Notes under the pieces: generated by a model
The model's database searches: none
What the model was told of the DNA's origin: nothing
The model's input: the letters and a program-made list of their open reading frames with translations, nothing else
Part shown: in pieces, positions 44,552 through 55,500 of the stretch
Numbering within the stretch: position 1 is the stretch's first letter
Layout: each line of letters begins with the position of its first letter
Assembly (NCBI RefSeq): GCF_007744075.1
Contig: NZ_CP036266.1
Location: 6,995,248 to 7,059,247, forward strand
Direction of reading: 5' to 3'
From: Gimesia chilikensis
Lineage (GTDB): Bacteria; Planctomycetota; Planctomycetia; Planctomycetales; Planctomycetaceae
DNA: 64,000 bases
Translations under genes and position numbers: made by a program

Positions 44552-45495
44552 CGTTCCCCTTGCTCACTGATAGACTTGAGAAGAATCTCTCTCCATTGAT
44601 TCATAATCCGCAACCGGGATAGCTGAGTGGACATCTTCAGTCCAAATTCATATGTCTTTTCCCAGTACTCGCGTGAAAACCAGTAATCAGTCTGATCCGG
44701 TTCTGGTATCTCGAAACCAATCGTTCTTAAATAGCGTACTGGGCTGGAGTCACTATTCATCGCCAATGGAATCCCTGAAGATATGAAATCCAAAGCTTTT
44801 GCTGGAGGTTTATGTCGTTGCCGAAAGTCATTCCCTTTAACATCGATAGCCGTCCGCGCAGTTTTGAGAAACTCGACATGACGCTCATCAGACCATTCCT
44901 CAATGCGAATATTTTTCGAAGACTTGAAACCAAAGTCAGACGGACTACGACTCTGGTGTCCGTTGAAATTTGTAAGAATGACCAATTCATCAGGTAATCC
45001 AAAGTGATTTACCCAATTCACAACTGGCGGCAAATTCGCCCAGATGCCAGTCCAGAGAATCGGACCGGACTCCTGAAAGGTCTCTCGCGTAGATGTGATG
45101 AATTTCAAATGATGATCTAGAAAAGTCGTCTTTGCATATCCTCGGAAATACTTTTCCAGTTCAACGGCATGAACGATAATCCGGTTACAACAGCGCAATC
45201 GTTCCCAGTCGGCGTCAATCTCGGCACCACTGCCGTAGATATCTATCGGACAGAATACAATCGCGGAATGTTTTGAAAGCTCCTGAAGTGTCACCAGATC
45301 TGGCAACCATTTGACAAAAACACATACATCGCATTCAGGTAAATTATTTTGAAAGGGAAAACTTTCAAAATGCTGGCTTTCATTGAGAGAATCAATGAGA
45401 TCTTTTCCAACCCAATTCCAAGAACCAGCTATTTGGATTTCAGGACCAACTGAGACTTTGATGGTTCGATTAGACGAGATGGGAGCCCTTGACAT
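44542..45495 (-). CDS. GT-B-like glycosyltransferase
   Basis: A 317-residue protein, first gene of the operon. It begins with VSVGPEIQIAGSWNWVGKDL, has DVCVFVKWLP and AIVFCPIDIYGSG, then ILWTGIWANLPPVV and TARTAIDVKGNDFRQRHKPP with AKALDFISSGIPLAMN, which correspond to the donor-binding end of GT4-like enzymes. It is somewhat short for GT4 (350-400), but the domain order is right. ATG 45495 is the start. Expected cytoplasmic. Confidence 0.7.
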   Translation of the reverse strand: MSRAPISSNRTIKVSVGPEIQIAGSWNWVGKDLIDSLNESQHFESFPFQNNLPECDVCVFVKWLPDLVTLQELSKHSAIVFCPIDIYGSGAEIDADWERLRCCNRIIVHAVELEKYFRGYAKTTFLDHHLKFITSTRETFQESGPILWTGIWANLPPVVNWVNHFGLPDELVILTNFNGHQSRSPSDFGFKSSKNIRIEEWSDERHVEFLKTARTAIDVKGNDFRQRHKPPAKALDFISSGIPLAMNSDSSPVRYLRTIGFEIPEPDQTDYWFSREYWEKTYEFGLKMSTQLSRLRIMNQWREILLKSISEQGERCK

Positions 45496-46219
45496 TCCAC
45501 GATTCCTTGCGGAAAAGATCAGTTGAGAAACACGATGAAATCGCCCGGCAGCCCAGAAAATCGGCTAATGATTGCAGCGAGAGGACACTGGACAACAAAC
45601 TGTACTTGATGTGTTGACATTATGTGTCTCGTTGGCCTGAGAGTCAAATGTATAAATGGACTGTAGAACAAAAAGGAGAGTACACAGGTGAATATTGATA
45701 AGGATTATTTCAACATTCCAATGGTACTTTGATACAGAATTAAAGGAATTCAATATTTTCTGTCTCTCTAGCATTCGAATTCGCAGAAGAAAACATTCTA
45801 AAGCTTGCTTCTGCGAATTATTAAACCATAGGTAACAGACCTCTCATGTAATCAGCGATTGGGACCAGGCTTAGGAAACCTTTACTATGAGGCAGTTCCT
45901 GTCCAGGGAATGGGAGAATTTTCTTCCATCTCATAATGTCTTCGAATTCTGATAGCGTTTGATGAATAGATTAGAATGAGGTGGCAGCAAGCTTTGATTT
46001 CAGTCGAATTATTGTGAACTATGAAAATCTTGAAATAGACCTGTAACCTTAAAAAGGTGTTTATCAACTCGGGAATGCGACACGTCTGTTAACAAGAACT
46101 TGATTTACGAATCTTAGGCTCCTGAATGATACGGCCGAGCGAGGATTATATGCATGCTCGTAAGCAAGAGGATGATAATAACATCAATAGAGATTCAATA
46201 TTATCCTTGTAGTTCGGAA
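45496..46219. other. intergenic, no gene supported
   Basis: About 720 AT-rich bases upstream of the glycosyltransferase operon. Small frames on the minus strand lack ribosome sites and recognisable features. The operon promoter should lie in the left part. Confidence 0.5.
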
Positions 46220-46618
46220 TTAGGGAGATCGAGGTCTTAGTGTGGAATTAACCGCTTGATCAGGTAAATTTAAGTTTAATGACTTTGATATCGTAACTCG
46301 CAATCCGCCATGTCGGGCATCCGATATCAATACTTTCTCCGGATCAAATTCCTCGTCTTCGACGAGAACTACATTACCAGCCTTTAGATTTATAAATTGA
46401 TGTACCACTCCGTGACCTGCCTCATCCTCATAAGTAATCTCTAACACGGCATCCGACGTGATTCTTAAATTGTGAACGTTTTCTAACTCCGTAGAATACA
46501 TCTGGAGTTCAAACAGTTTTACTGGTTGATTTTCTAACTGACGATCGTTCGGAGCAACTAACAATATTGCTACCAGAATTACAAGAAAAATAGTCGCACT
46601 AAGCGTGACTTTCTCCAT
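46220..46618 (-). CDS. small membrane-anchored hypothetical protein
   Basis: About 132 residues when started at ATG 46618 (the frame is open further upstream but without support). It has a short basic N-terminus, one hydrophobic helix (LSATIFLVILVAILLVA), and a beta-rich outer domain of about 100 residues with FELQMYS, VLEITYEDEA and HGGLRVTIS. The topology suggests an inner-membrane anchor with a periplasmic domain. No family recognised. It stands alone between two operons. Confidence 0.5.
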   Translation of the reverse strand: MEKVTLSATIFLVILVAILLVAPNDRQLENQPVKLFELQMYSTELENVHNLRITSDAVLEITYEDEAGHGVVHQFINLKAGNVVLVEDEEFDPEKVLISDARHGGLRVTISKSLNLNLPDQAVNSTLRPRSP

Positions 46619-46966
46619 CGATGGTCTCCTGCGTCGATCACAGCATCTAGTAACACACAAAACAGGCCATTTGTCTATAGTGACCATACGAACAAATAGT
46701 GTCAAGAACTAATTTTGTTGCTGAATAACAGAAAAGAAAGTCTGTGCGCTACCAGAAGCCCCAAAAGAAACAGAACAATACCCACCGGACATTGGCGACT
46801 TAGGCGAGGGGGAAAGCTATTTCGGCACTTTTTAACAGTTTGCAGTTGAAGTAAGCAGAAAGCTTCATCAGTTATTCTTAGTTTGAACAATTTTGTTCTC
46901 TCATTGTTCAAGCGCGCACTTGGATCAACTAAAACACAAACAATCACTACAACCAGTCATACTTAG
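46619..46966. other. intergenic, doubtful small frame only
   Basis: About 350 bases. An 81-residue minus-strand frame here contains a hydrophobic stretch, but has no ribosome site and unusual composition; not accepted as a gene. Confidence 0.4.
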
Positions 46967-48049
46967 TTATAATATGTCTTTGAAAAATGATTCATAATTC
47001 TTGACCATACGATTGGATGAAAATTGATTCCATGCCAACCAGTGAGCCCGCTCGACCCGATTATCGGCTTGTACCGCAAGGCGCACTGCTCTTGCTAGCT
47101 CCCCGGGTGATGGATCAAAAGCTACACCGAAAGTTAACTCGCCATGTTTACTTTCTAAATGGGGGATTATTCCGACCGGAGTTGCCACGACTGGGCAACT
47201 AGAAAGCCATGATTCTAACACTGCATTCGGGCAAGCCTCTGAGGGACTCGCTAATACCATACAATCCAAAGCTGTAAAAATGGTGCCAACATCTTCTATT
47301 CTTGGCAGTATTGTTATTTGATCCCCACAGATATTCTTTACTTCCTCGACAAATAGATCGCGTTGATAACCAGTACCCGCATAAACAGCATGAAACCCTT
47401 CACCCAATTCGGCGACTGCTTTAGCTGCAGATAGTGGATTCTTGTCTTTTCCAAATCTACCTACGTGTCCAACGGTCTTTACTCCTTCCGGAATACCCCA
47501 ATCTTGTCGGACTTCATCACGGCTTCTACTTGGAGCACAACGTGAAAAGTCCACACCATTGTGTATCACCTTAACACGGTCCTGGACGGCTTCAGGAAAA
47601 CATTTTAGGCCTCCCTCTGAGACACTAACCATATGGTGTCTTGTCCCATGCGCAAGGCTTATGGCCAAACTATTTCTGGTCCATTCACACTCACCATGAG
47701 CTACAATCAGCATGGGCTTTGAATTCCAATCCGCTGATTCTATCTCTGGATTTGTCTTAATGTATCCCCAAAATTTTACGATGTCTGACCGATTAATAAT
47801 TGTTTGACATGCATTTGGAACTATTGTAACCAGCCCCTTGAATTTCGGATTATCCTTAGTGCAATAAATTGGACAGTGCTTAAGGATGAGGCGCGCGGTA
47901 TCAATATCAAATAAGGCTGCGTGTCCGATAGCAATTCCAGACCATTCGATATCATGGTCGACTTGGGAGTTCATCATCGAAAGATGACCGCGATTGACTC
48001 CTCCCATGGCACAGTTTGGCATACAAATACCTAACCGAATTTTTTTCAT
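46967..48049 (-). CDS. GT4-family glycosyltransferase
   Basis: A 360-residue GT-B enzyme: LGICMPNCAMGGVNRGHLSM at the start, VKVIHNGVDFSR, TVGHVGRFGKDKNPLSA for the hinge, and the donor site ASPSEACPNAVLESWLSSCPVVAT (glutamate pair spaced as in GT4). Its ATG overlaps the stop of the methyltransferase gene as ATGA. Last gene of the five-gene coupled operon. The sugar is unknown. Confidence 0.85.
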   Translation of the reverse strand: MKKIRLGICMPNCAMGGVNRGHLSMMNSQVDHDIEWSGIAIGHAALFDIDTARLILKHCPIYCTKDNPKFKGLVTIVPNACQTIINRSDIVKFWGYIKTNPEIESADWNSKPMLIVAHGECEWTRNSLAISLAHGTRHHMVSVSEGGLKCFPEAVQDRVKVIHNGVDFSRCAPSRSRDEVRQDWGIPEGVKTVGHVGRFGKDKNPLSAAKAVAELGEGFHAVYAGTGYQRDLFVEEVKNICGDQITILPRIEDVGTIFTALDCMVLASPSEACPNAVLESWLSSCPVVATPVGIIPHLESKHGELTFGVAFDPSPGELARAVRLAVQADNRVERAHWLAWNQFSSNRMVKNYESFFKDIL

Positions 48050-48639
48050 TTATAATGTACCCAGATTCTGGTCTCGGGAAGTAAACTAAAGTTTTCTTTA
48101 AACACAGTATTTACGGCTGTAATCACCCCCATATTATTGGGAAAATAATCATGCCCTAAGATACGCCCTCCAGGATTAACCAGCGAAAGCCATCCTACTA
48201 TATCTGCCTCACACTCTGCACGATTGTGGCTACCATCGATAAAGCAAGAGTCAAACGTGAATTCATTTTGTTGAGCTTTACGAATTGCGCTAATTGACGT
48301 CATTTCCCACCACTCCACCTTTGTATCAAAATTTCGATGAATGGCGTGTATTGTGGAGTTGAGCACTTCTCTATTCCACTCTGCATCCGGTACCAGTTCG
48401 GATTGCACTGAAAATTGATTTGTCGACAAAGGGTCAATAGCAATGATTTTGCCACCATTCATAGCAGCGGCAGCTACATACAATGATTTTCCACAAAACG
48501 TGCCGATTTCAGCATGGAGTTTGCTAAGTCTTATTTGACGGAAGAGAGCACCAACCTCGCGCGGCCATAACCAACCCGGTATGTTTGATACTGCTTTAAC
48601 CGTCTTACTGATTTCCATTTGTATCTCTTCATCTGTCAT
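48046..48639 (-). CDS. class I SAM methyltransferase (Methyltransf_24-like)
   Basis: A 197-residue methyltransferase. Motif I is LHAEIGTFCGKSLYVAAAA, the acidic residue follows in KIIAIDPLS, and FDSCFIDGSHNRAECEADI plus GGRILGHDYF form the later motifs, as in macrocin/cephalosporin-hydroxylase-type methyltransferases. A frameshifted relative lies at 22106-22736. Overlaps both neighbours by ATGA, so expression is tightly coupled to the sulfotransferase and GT4 genes. Probably methylates a sugar made by the operon. Confidence 0.8.
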   Translation of the reverse strand: MTDEEIQMEISKTVKAVSNIPGWLWPREVGALFRQIRLSKLHAEIGTFCGKSLYVAAAAMNGGKIIAIDPLSTNQFSVQSELVPDAEWNREVLNSTIHAIHRNFDTKVEWWEMTSISAIRKAQQNEFTFDSCFIDGSHNRAECEADIVGWLSLVNPGGRILGHDYFPNNMGVITAVNTVFKENFSLLPETRIWVHYK

Positions 48640-49280
48640 GGTTGACTCGCATAGTCGAAAAGCTTGAAATCTAATTCGCAGCGAGATTGGATAAACTGAA
48701 TCGAATCAGGGGTCCATTGAATTCTTGCGTCAAAACGATCGCAGGCTGCTGAGTTTTCATGTGGTAAAGTGGTATGATTCGGTACTTGTAAGATCTCACA
48801 AATTTGGGGCCAGTGATCGTGGATTGATTCAAAGGCAAACGTTTTCACATCCAGATTACGGAATGTTTCCCACTCCATGCACCAATGGGCATAAAACCCT
48901 TTTCGCAAATATTTGAAATTCTTTAGTACAAATTCTTCAAAAGTCTGTTCGAGTGAAGTCAACCACACCTGCTTAGCAGCAGGTCGCATCCATTCGTGAT
49001 GACCTTGAGTTAGTTCATTTCCCAACTTAATCGCAAGCCTATAAGTACTCTCGACGATTCTCCATGGACTTCTCATAACACAAAACTTCTGTATTTGATC
49101 AAAGTCCTGGATTGTGTCTTTCAGAAAATGGGCGTGTGAGTGTCTACAAAACGGCCCAAAATCAACACCAAGTACAACGTTTAAATCAGGATGATTCGAA
49201 TCCAAAACAGCTTTTGAAATTGACATACCCGAAGTACGAGGGATGTGGATAAACAAAGCTCTTCTTTCGAAATAAATCAT
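48636..49280 (-). CDS. sulfotransferase-like protein
   Basis: About 214 residues. The PAPS 5'-phosphosulfate loop is recognisable in LFIHIPRTSGMSI (early in the protein), and a 3'-phosphate-binding segment in FCVMRSPWRIVESTY. This is the pattern of the Sulfotransfer_2 group. ATG 49280 overlaps the upstream stop as ATGA and is preferred over ATG 49307, which would add nine residues. Together with the methyltransferase and GT4 gene it would build a sulfated, methylated glycan. Substrate unknown. Confidence 0.75.
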   Translation of the reverse strand: MIYFERRALFIHIPRTSGMSISKAVLDSNHPDLNVVLGVDFGPFCRHSHAHFLKDTIQDFDQIQKFCVMRSPWRIVESTYRLAIKLGNELTQGHHEWMRPAAKQVWLTSLEQTFEEFVLKNFKYLRKGFYAHWCMEWETFRNLDVKTFAFESIHDHWPQICEILQVPNHTTLPHENSAACDRFDARIQWTPDSIQFIQSRCELDFKLFDYASQP

Positions 49281-50635
49281 TGATATGCTCTTTTGCTCGT
49301 CGGACAAATCACTGGTGATCTTGAGTATTCGGCTATTTTTCTCGCTTGGTGATCATCCGACTCAATAAATACTGGCGGACTAATTTTGAAATTGTTGCTG
49401 GAAACCCAACTTGAATAGTGCTCCGCTTTGTACCTGGCGATATTATCTCGGTTTCTCTCTTGTAACGTGGGAGCAGAGTGCATTACGAGTTTGTTATATC
49501 GCACTCCCCAACGCTTAAGCCATGTAATAGTCTGGGGTCTATATTTTTCTATTCGAGCAGTGATGATCAAAGGCACGCTTGTTTTTTTGGGTAAGTATTT
49601 CGGTACTGCGTTTTCAAGAAAATTGAGGTAGCGCTCTCCATCATCGTCTTCGATAGGCCGACAGTCGTTACATAAAATACCATCAAAGTCCAGAGCGATG
49701 CTCGGCGACATAACAGAATTAAACAAATTCCATTCCAAGAAATGTGGCCAAGGTAGATCAACTGCCCACAAGTCAGGTTTTGATAACGCAGCAGGATTTG
49801 TATAAACGGATGCATGGATGTGTTTCATCCCACTGTTTTTCAGAATACCTTTTGCCAGACTCAGGCTTCGTCCTGTCATGGTCGTATCGTCAATAACCAG
49901 ATTAATGCCCGGTCCCTGAGGTTGTTGGTGAAGTCTCCAACCATTCCCAGCTGGAATCAAATCATTCTTCGATTGTCTCAAGATATACAAAGGCACGTGT
50001 AGCATCATCGCAATCATAGACGCTGGATGAACGCCGCTCCGGGCTACACCAGTGACTGAGGTGATATTATCGGGCAAAAGAGGAATTAATTTCAGCGTAT
50101 CCCTAGCAAATTCCTCCACCGAAACAAACTTGATTTTTGGCTGATAGAACTCACATCCCTGACAAGCTTTTATAGCTCTTTTAGCATCCTTGTCTTTAAT
50201 TTTATTTAACTTACTTTTTAGGGGCACACACCTTTTAATTTCAGGAACTTTACATTCATAAACATCAATTTTGCTGGAAGCACCACAGGTACAGGGTTCC
50301 GAATGAATCACATTTCCGCAATGAGTACAGTCTGTTTTGAATGAGTTTACCCAACGCCGTTCCTGTTTATGTTTTCGGGGCTTTAATTTTGTTACACTTT
50401 TTGCCTCTGAAGGTAAGAAGGATGAGATTAGCTCTACGGGCTCTGGCGGTGCGGTCGCACTATGGCCGCCTTGTTCCCATGCATTCCAAAACCGATGACC
50501 ATTTTTGGTTACTAACATGCAATGTTCATGTTTAGTTTTGGTTTTGAGCATGCAATGACGCTTACATTCAAACGGGTATTTGTCAGGCCTGCATTGACAA
50601 TATTCATTATTATTTTGTACTGACTCCTCAATCAT
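49277..50635 (-). CDS. phosphoribosyltransferase-HAD fusion with Cys-rich N-terminus
   Basis: A 452-residue fusion. Residues 1-165 carry several Cys clusters (CQCRPDKYPFECKRHC; CTHCG; CTCG; CQGC), likely zinc sites. A type I PRTase domain follows (about 170-300) with PRPP loop LVIDDTTMTGRSL (246-258). From about 312 comes a HAD-like phosphatase/kinase domain with motif I ALDFDGIL (314-321) and LIITARIEKYRPQTI for the threonine-type motif. Such a pair could make and then dephosphorylate a nucleotide or sugar-nucleotide; the true substrate is unknown. It overlaps both neighbours by ATGA. The fusion and the Cys-rich head are unusual for PRTases. Confidence 0.8.
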   Translation of the reverse strand: MIEESVQNNNEYCQCRPDKYPFECKRHCMLKTKTKHEHCMLVTKNGHRFWNAWEQGGHSATAPPEPVELISSFLPSEAKSVTKLKPRKHKQERRWVNSFKTDCTHCGNVIHSEPCTCGASSKIDVYECKVPEIKRCVPLKSKLNKIKDKDAKRAIKACQGCEFYQPKIKFVSVEEFARDTLKLIPLLPDNITSVTGVARSGVHPASMIAMMLHVPLYILRQSKNDLIPAGNGWRLHQQPQGPGINLVIDDTTMTGRSLSLAKGILKNSGMKHIHASVYTNPAALSKPDLWAVDLPWPHFLEWNLFNSVMSPSIALDFDGILCNDCRPIEDDDGERYLNFLENAVPKYLPKKTSVPLIITARIEKYRPQTITWLKRWGVRYNKLVMHSAPTLQERNRDNIARYKAEHYSSWVSSNNFKISPPVFIESDDHQARKIAEYSRSPVICPTSKRAYQ

Positions 50636-52041
50636 TCGGTCACCTCCATTGCGATAGTTGTCACTTCATTGGGTTGTGCGGCATAAGTAGCGTCGAATGG
50701 GTCACAATCACAAGTCGTGCTCCAGGAGCCTCCCCCTTCGCTCCAAGATGTAATCGCATCTAGAATCGGGTTTGTACAACTAGCTGGTGGAAACGGAATA
50801 TGATTGTTGTATGCATCGATAACAACAAAACCTACCTGAATAGACCACCCACACCATCCCAGTCCACTGTCTTCACCAGGCTGAAATATAAAAGTATAAA
50901 TCCCTCTTAATGGCTCTCCCTCATTACTGAAGCAGTGAATTATCACTCGTCCTTCCCAATAGCAGAGTTCTCTATGCCTTATCAATGAAAGTGACCCAGA
51001 ATCTGAATTTTGACCATCATCACCAGCCCAATCTAATGTAAGTATCTCTGGAACCACATATCCTCGGCCATCAGGCGAATCGGGATCACATTCGCAAATA
51101 CATATCAACTCGTCTGGACAGAGGCCACATTTCCAGCATTCGAACTCAAAATAATCTCCTTCAGTTTCATCGACCCAGATTTTTGTGTAGGGGATATCTG
51201 GACATTCATTTAATTCCACAATAGTTTCTTTTGTTGTCTCAACTCCCATTGAATCTACATATGGTGTTGTGACTAACAATTCACATTCTTCAGTATATAC
51301 ATTCTTCTGTAACACGATTGATATTGTTCGTCCCTGTTGATCAGGGTCTGCTTCAGAGCACCGAGTTACTTCGAACTCCCAAGTGTCGCCATCTATTGCA
51401 ATTTTCCCTCCATCTTCGCAAGTATTGTGCCCCCGATATGTGATGCATAAATCTTGACAAAGACATTCACAGCCGATACAGCCTCCTTCGTAAGCCGTTT
51501 CCGTAATCTCTTCTGGAAATATTCGATCTGTACAAACTGTTTTGATGACAAACGAAGTACAATTCGTATCGCCACAACCGCTGACATCGACCTCCCATTC
51601 GTGTTCAATACCACCAACCAATACACCATCTTGATCTATTGAGCCGATACAGCTCTCGGTGGATGCCGGAATTGGTTTACAACTCACAAGATTATCACAT
51701 TCACCATCAAATGATTCATTGTAAGAACTAGTTAGACAGTTGCTGATCAAGCAAATCACGCAGGTCTCAGAATCTTTGCAATATTTAATGACAAACTCTA
51801 AGTCAATCAGAAGTTCACCGCACCCGATTTCTCCCTTGTAAGACTTTGTTGTTTGATTGTATTCGAGGTATGTAAAGGCAGGTTCTTCACAACTGCAATC
51901 CGCGTATCCGCCATCTTCACATCCCCCTTCAAGAGTTACACAAATTGCGTGACAGGTATGAGTGCAACAGCATTGAACCATGCCATCTAATTTTTCACCA
52001 CACTTCTCACATCCGTCACAACTCGGATTTCTCTTTACCAT
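50632..52041 (-). CDS. large Cys-rich protein of unknown function
   Basis: A 469-residue acidic protein with over 40 Cys. Modules starting with CxxC-type clusters (CDGCEKCG; CCCTHTCHAICVTLEGGCEDGG; CIGCECLCQDLCITYRGHNTC) alternate with beta-rich segments (YLEYNQTTKSYKGEIGCGEL; GEPLRGIYTFIFQPGEDSG). There is no signal peptide. The repeats of a CITY/CVTL motif with EDGG suggest at least two copies of one domain. First gene of the coupled operon, divergent from Rhs3. It could be a structural or acceptor protein for the downstream transferases; this is inference, and no family was recognised. Confidence 0.7.
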   Translation of the reverse strand: MVKRNPSCDGCEKCGEKLDGMVQCCCTHTCHAICVTLEGGCEDGGYADCSCEEPAFTYLEYNQTTKSYKGEIGCGELLIDLEFVIKYCKDSETCVICLISNCLTSSYNESFDGECDNLVSCKPIPASTESCIGSIDQDGVLVGGIEHEWEVDVSGCGDTNCTSFVIKTVCTDRIFPEEITETAYEGGCIGCECLCQDLCITYRGHNTCEDGGKIAIDGDTWEFEVTRCSEADPDQQGRTISIVLQKNVYTEECELLVTTPYVDSMGVETTKETIVELNECPDIPYTKIWVDETEGDYFEFECWKCGLCPDELICICECDPDSPDGRGYVVPEILTLDWAGDDGQNSDSGSLSLIRHRELCYWEGRVIIHCFSNEGEPLRGIYTFIFQPGEDSGLGWCGWSIQVGFVVIDAYNNHIPFPPASCTNPILDAITSWSEGGGSWSTTCDCDPFDATYAAQPNEVTTIAMEVTE

Positions 52042-52545
52042 GTCTAGCTACCTTTAGTTATGTGAAAAAGACCTTGATGCCAGCTGTTTGAAGATACTGT
52101 ACACGCACCAGATAAACGCCAAATACAACAAATCAGAAGTTGACCAAAGAACGTATCACACTTGGTTGATTCCAGTAGACTTAAGCATCCATATTCAATA
52201 AATACTGTTCAATAGAATCATGACCATCAATATAAAATATAATTTTGTATATATTTAATGTTTTCATGTTACAGTGTATTTAGTACATTATTTGACATTC
52301 AATAAAATGTACACATTCGACACGAAATTTAACACATCAAAATCACAAAAAAATAACATGCTGTGTAGTCGTACGAGCAGTAGTGATCATATCCGGCTTG
52401 CTAAGACAGGAATCTTCGTGACTTGAACTAGAATTTCTCGTCCCGAATCGTTTAATGCCACATCAATTAACTACTGATTTTGTTTTGAGCGAAACCAAAC
52501 ATTCCTCTAAGTCAATGACAAGAATTTCTGTAAGGAGACGATACA
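52042..52545. promoter_or_regulatory. divergent control region between Cys-rich operon and Rhs3
   Basis: About 500 very AT-rich bases separating two start codons that point away from each other, so both promoters must lie here. A TTGACA sits at 52292-52297 but lacks a good -10 partner. No operator or hairpin stands out. Confidence 0.45.
52532..52537 (+). promoter_or_regulatory. ribosome binding site fixing a TTG start for Rhs3
   Basis: AAGGAG lies 8 bases before TTG 52546. No in-frame ATG follows soon, so this site decides the start. Confidence 0.7.
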
Positions 52546-55500
52546 TTGGAATATTCGTCATCATGTGGAGTCCCGTTTCCCGTTCTCAATCCTCCTGAAT
52601 TCGGAATGGCAACTCGCTTGCCGCAGACATGTGGCCCTGAGTTAGTAGTCAGTATGTTGCCTTTCGATCCGAGCTCCCAATTTCCCCGAGTGCTAACCGC
52701 CAATGCAGGCTCAAAACAATCGACATCTCTCTCAACTGAACCTGCTGCGGTATGCGAAAATGGGTGCCTCATAGGAGGAGGCTACCAGGCCGCTCATGTA
52801 TTTTCAGAATACACAAACGAAGGCTTAAACCTGGCAGCCAATGAGATTGCCCTGGTCATGGCAAAGCTTGCTTTTCCCATCCCAGGCCTTTGGACGGGGC
52901 CTGCCTATATTCATATGCCCTCGGGAAATGTGGTTTATCAAATTGCCACACCTGAATGCGGGCCTCTCGATGCCATTCCCGTGTTTACATACAATTCGTT
53001 GGCTGCATGCGGTGAATCAGGTTTTGGGCATGGAGTCTCAAGCCTGTTTAACCCAACCGTAGAACAGATGAGTGGTTCACAGGCTAATATCATCACGGGG
53101 ACTGGAAAGTATCTGGTTTATACCAATGTCGTCGCCAATTCGTGGTCCACAGCCCCTAACGCCACCAGAAATGGGCTCAAAAAAAATAGCGATAAGACCT
53201 GGGTAGAACAGCAACCTGACGGATTAGAATGGCACTACAAAATAAATGGAAGCTTAAACAAAATCGTTAGTCCGGCGGGCGATATCTGGACCATGGCCTA
53301 TGATGGTGAGCTCGTTTCGGGCATTGTTTCCCCAATCGGGCGTCGAACAACTATTGTGTACTCAGGAGGCAATCTGTCTTCAGTGCAGGATCCTGCTGGG
53401 CGGGAAACTGCTTTTGAGATCAATGGCGGTACGCAGCTTTCAAAGGTCACTTATCCTGATGGGAGTGTTATCAATCTCGGTTATGATGGCGACAACTTAT
53501 TAACTTCGCTTACCGATCCCGATAACAATACCACGCAATATTCATATGACTGTCTTCACCGCGTCGAATCTTTGACCACTCCAGAGGGAAATCGCTACAC
53601 CTATACTTATTCAGATGAAACAAACCAGTACAGTCCGAGCAGTAAATGGATAAAGGTGACTGATCCAGCCAACCATGTCACGACTGTTCTCCACGATGGG
53701 AGTCTTGTGAATTCTGTCATCGATCCACTTGGAAATAGAACGACATATACCTGGGATGGCACTCAGGACGCTCGAGTGAAAACTATCACTGATGCCAATG
53801 GAAATACAACCACGTTAGGTTATACAACTCAGGCGAATGGAACCAAAGCGCTCACATCCATCGCCAAACCAGGTGTAGGTACTTTTAATTTTGCTTATGA
53901 TGGCAACAACCGTTGTTACTCCGTTCAGGACTATGATGGAAATTCTACCTCGCTGGATTGGGACGGCAGCGGAAATCGTGTCAGCATTGTAGACGCAGAA
54001 TCGAGACGTTCGACAGCGATCTACAATTCTCATGGTCAGATCAGGGCTACCATCGATTCCTTTCTAAATCGAACAACGACCACATACGACTCTTCTGGAA
54101 ATGCAACCGGACTGACGAACCAGTTAAACTTCACAACAGACTTGACCTATAACTCTGCCGGTGATGCCACCCAGGTTGAAAACCCTCTTTCAGAAATCAC
54201 GGGCTACACTCGTACCGACTTGGGGCGAATCTCGCGTGTTACAAATCCACTCTCTTTCAAGACGACTTACACATACTCAGATAACGGTTATCTGGAATCG
54301 GTTCTGAACGCAGAAGGGGGGACAACCAGTTTCGATTATAATTCAGACAGTCAACTCACTACTGAAACAAACCCACTCAGTTATTCCACCAATTTCAGCT
54401 ATGATTCCAGAATGAACCTCCGTTCGTCAAAGAATGCTGAAAATGAAACGACAACTCATCTCTACGATGCCGTCAATCAACGAATTGCATCCATCAATCC
54501 GCTCACTCTCAGGACGACTTTCAGCTACGACCCGGTCGGGAACAACATTTTTATCACAAATCCATTAAATGAAGTAACGCAGAATGTGTTTGACGCCGCC
54601 AATCGCATTTCTGCGACCATAGATCCACTCACACACCAGACCAGTTGGACCTACAACGGTGCAAACCAGATCAAAACCGAAACCAATGCCGAAAGTGAAA
54701 CCACGACCAATAATTATGATGGGATCTACCGGCTGACTAAAGTGACAAACCCGCTTGGTTTTGCCATCGATACGACATACGAAACAACGTATCCCAATGT
54801 CATTGTCACTAACGCGGAGAATGAGTCCACTACGACGATCTACGACAAAGCTCAACGTGCAGTTGCCGTAGTCAATCCACTGGGACTACGAACAACCACC
54901 AGCTACGACCCTGTTGGACGTCCAACCTCTGTCAAAGATCCTCTCAATCAAATCACGACGACTGTATACGATGACGCAGGTCGGGCTATTTCCGTCGTTG
55001 ATCCGCTCGCAAATCGAACTACAAATTCTTACGACAACATTAATCGCCTGACTGCTGTTCTCAACGCTGAACTAGAGATCAACACGACAGTCTATGATGC
55101 CGTCGGTAACGTGACATCGTCCATCAATCCGCTTGGTAACGCCACTCAGTTCACATTCGACAAAGTCAATCGCCAGCTCACCCAGACAAACCCCGAAAAC
55201 GAAACGGTGACGACGACCTACGACGATGCAGGTAGAACAATCGCATCCACAAATCCTCTGGGTAACACAACCTGGTTCGCCTATGACGGTGCCGACCGGC
55301 AGATCGCCGTTACTAACCCAATGTCAGAGCGGACGACATCGGTTTACGATGCAGCAGGGCGTTCAATATCCACTGTTAATCCCTTGGGAATTCACACTTC
55401 TTTTGTTTACGACGACGCCAATCGACAAATCGCCATCATTAACCCACTGACAAATCGGGATACAACTGCTTACGATGCCGCGGGCCGTAAAGTTGCTATG

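Noticed and set aside
46702..46947. 81-residue minus-strand frame with a hydrophobic segment
   Set aside because: No ribosome site, no conserved pattern, and base use unlike neighbouring genes.
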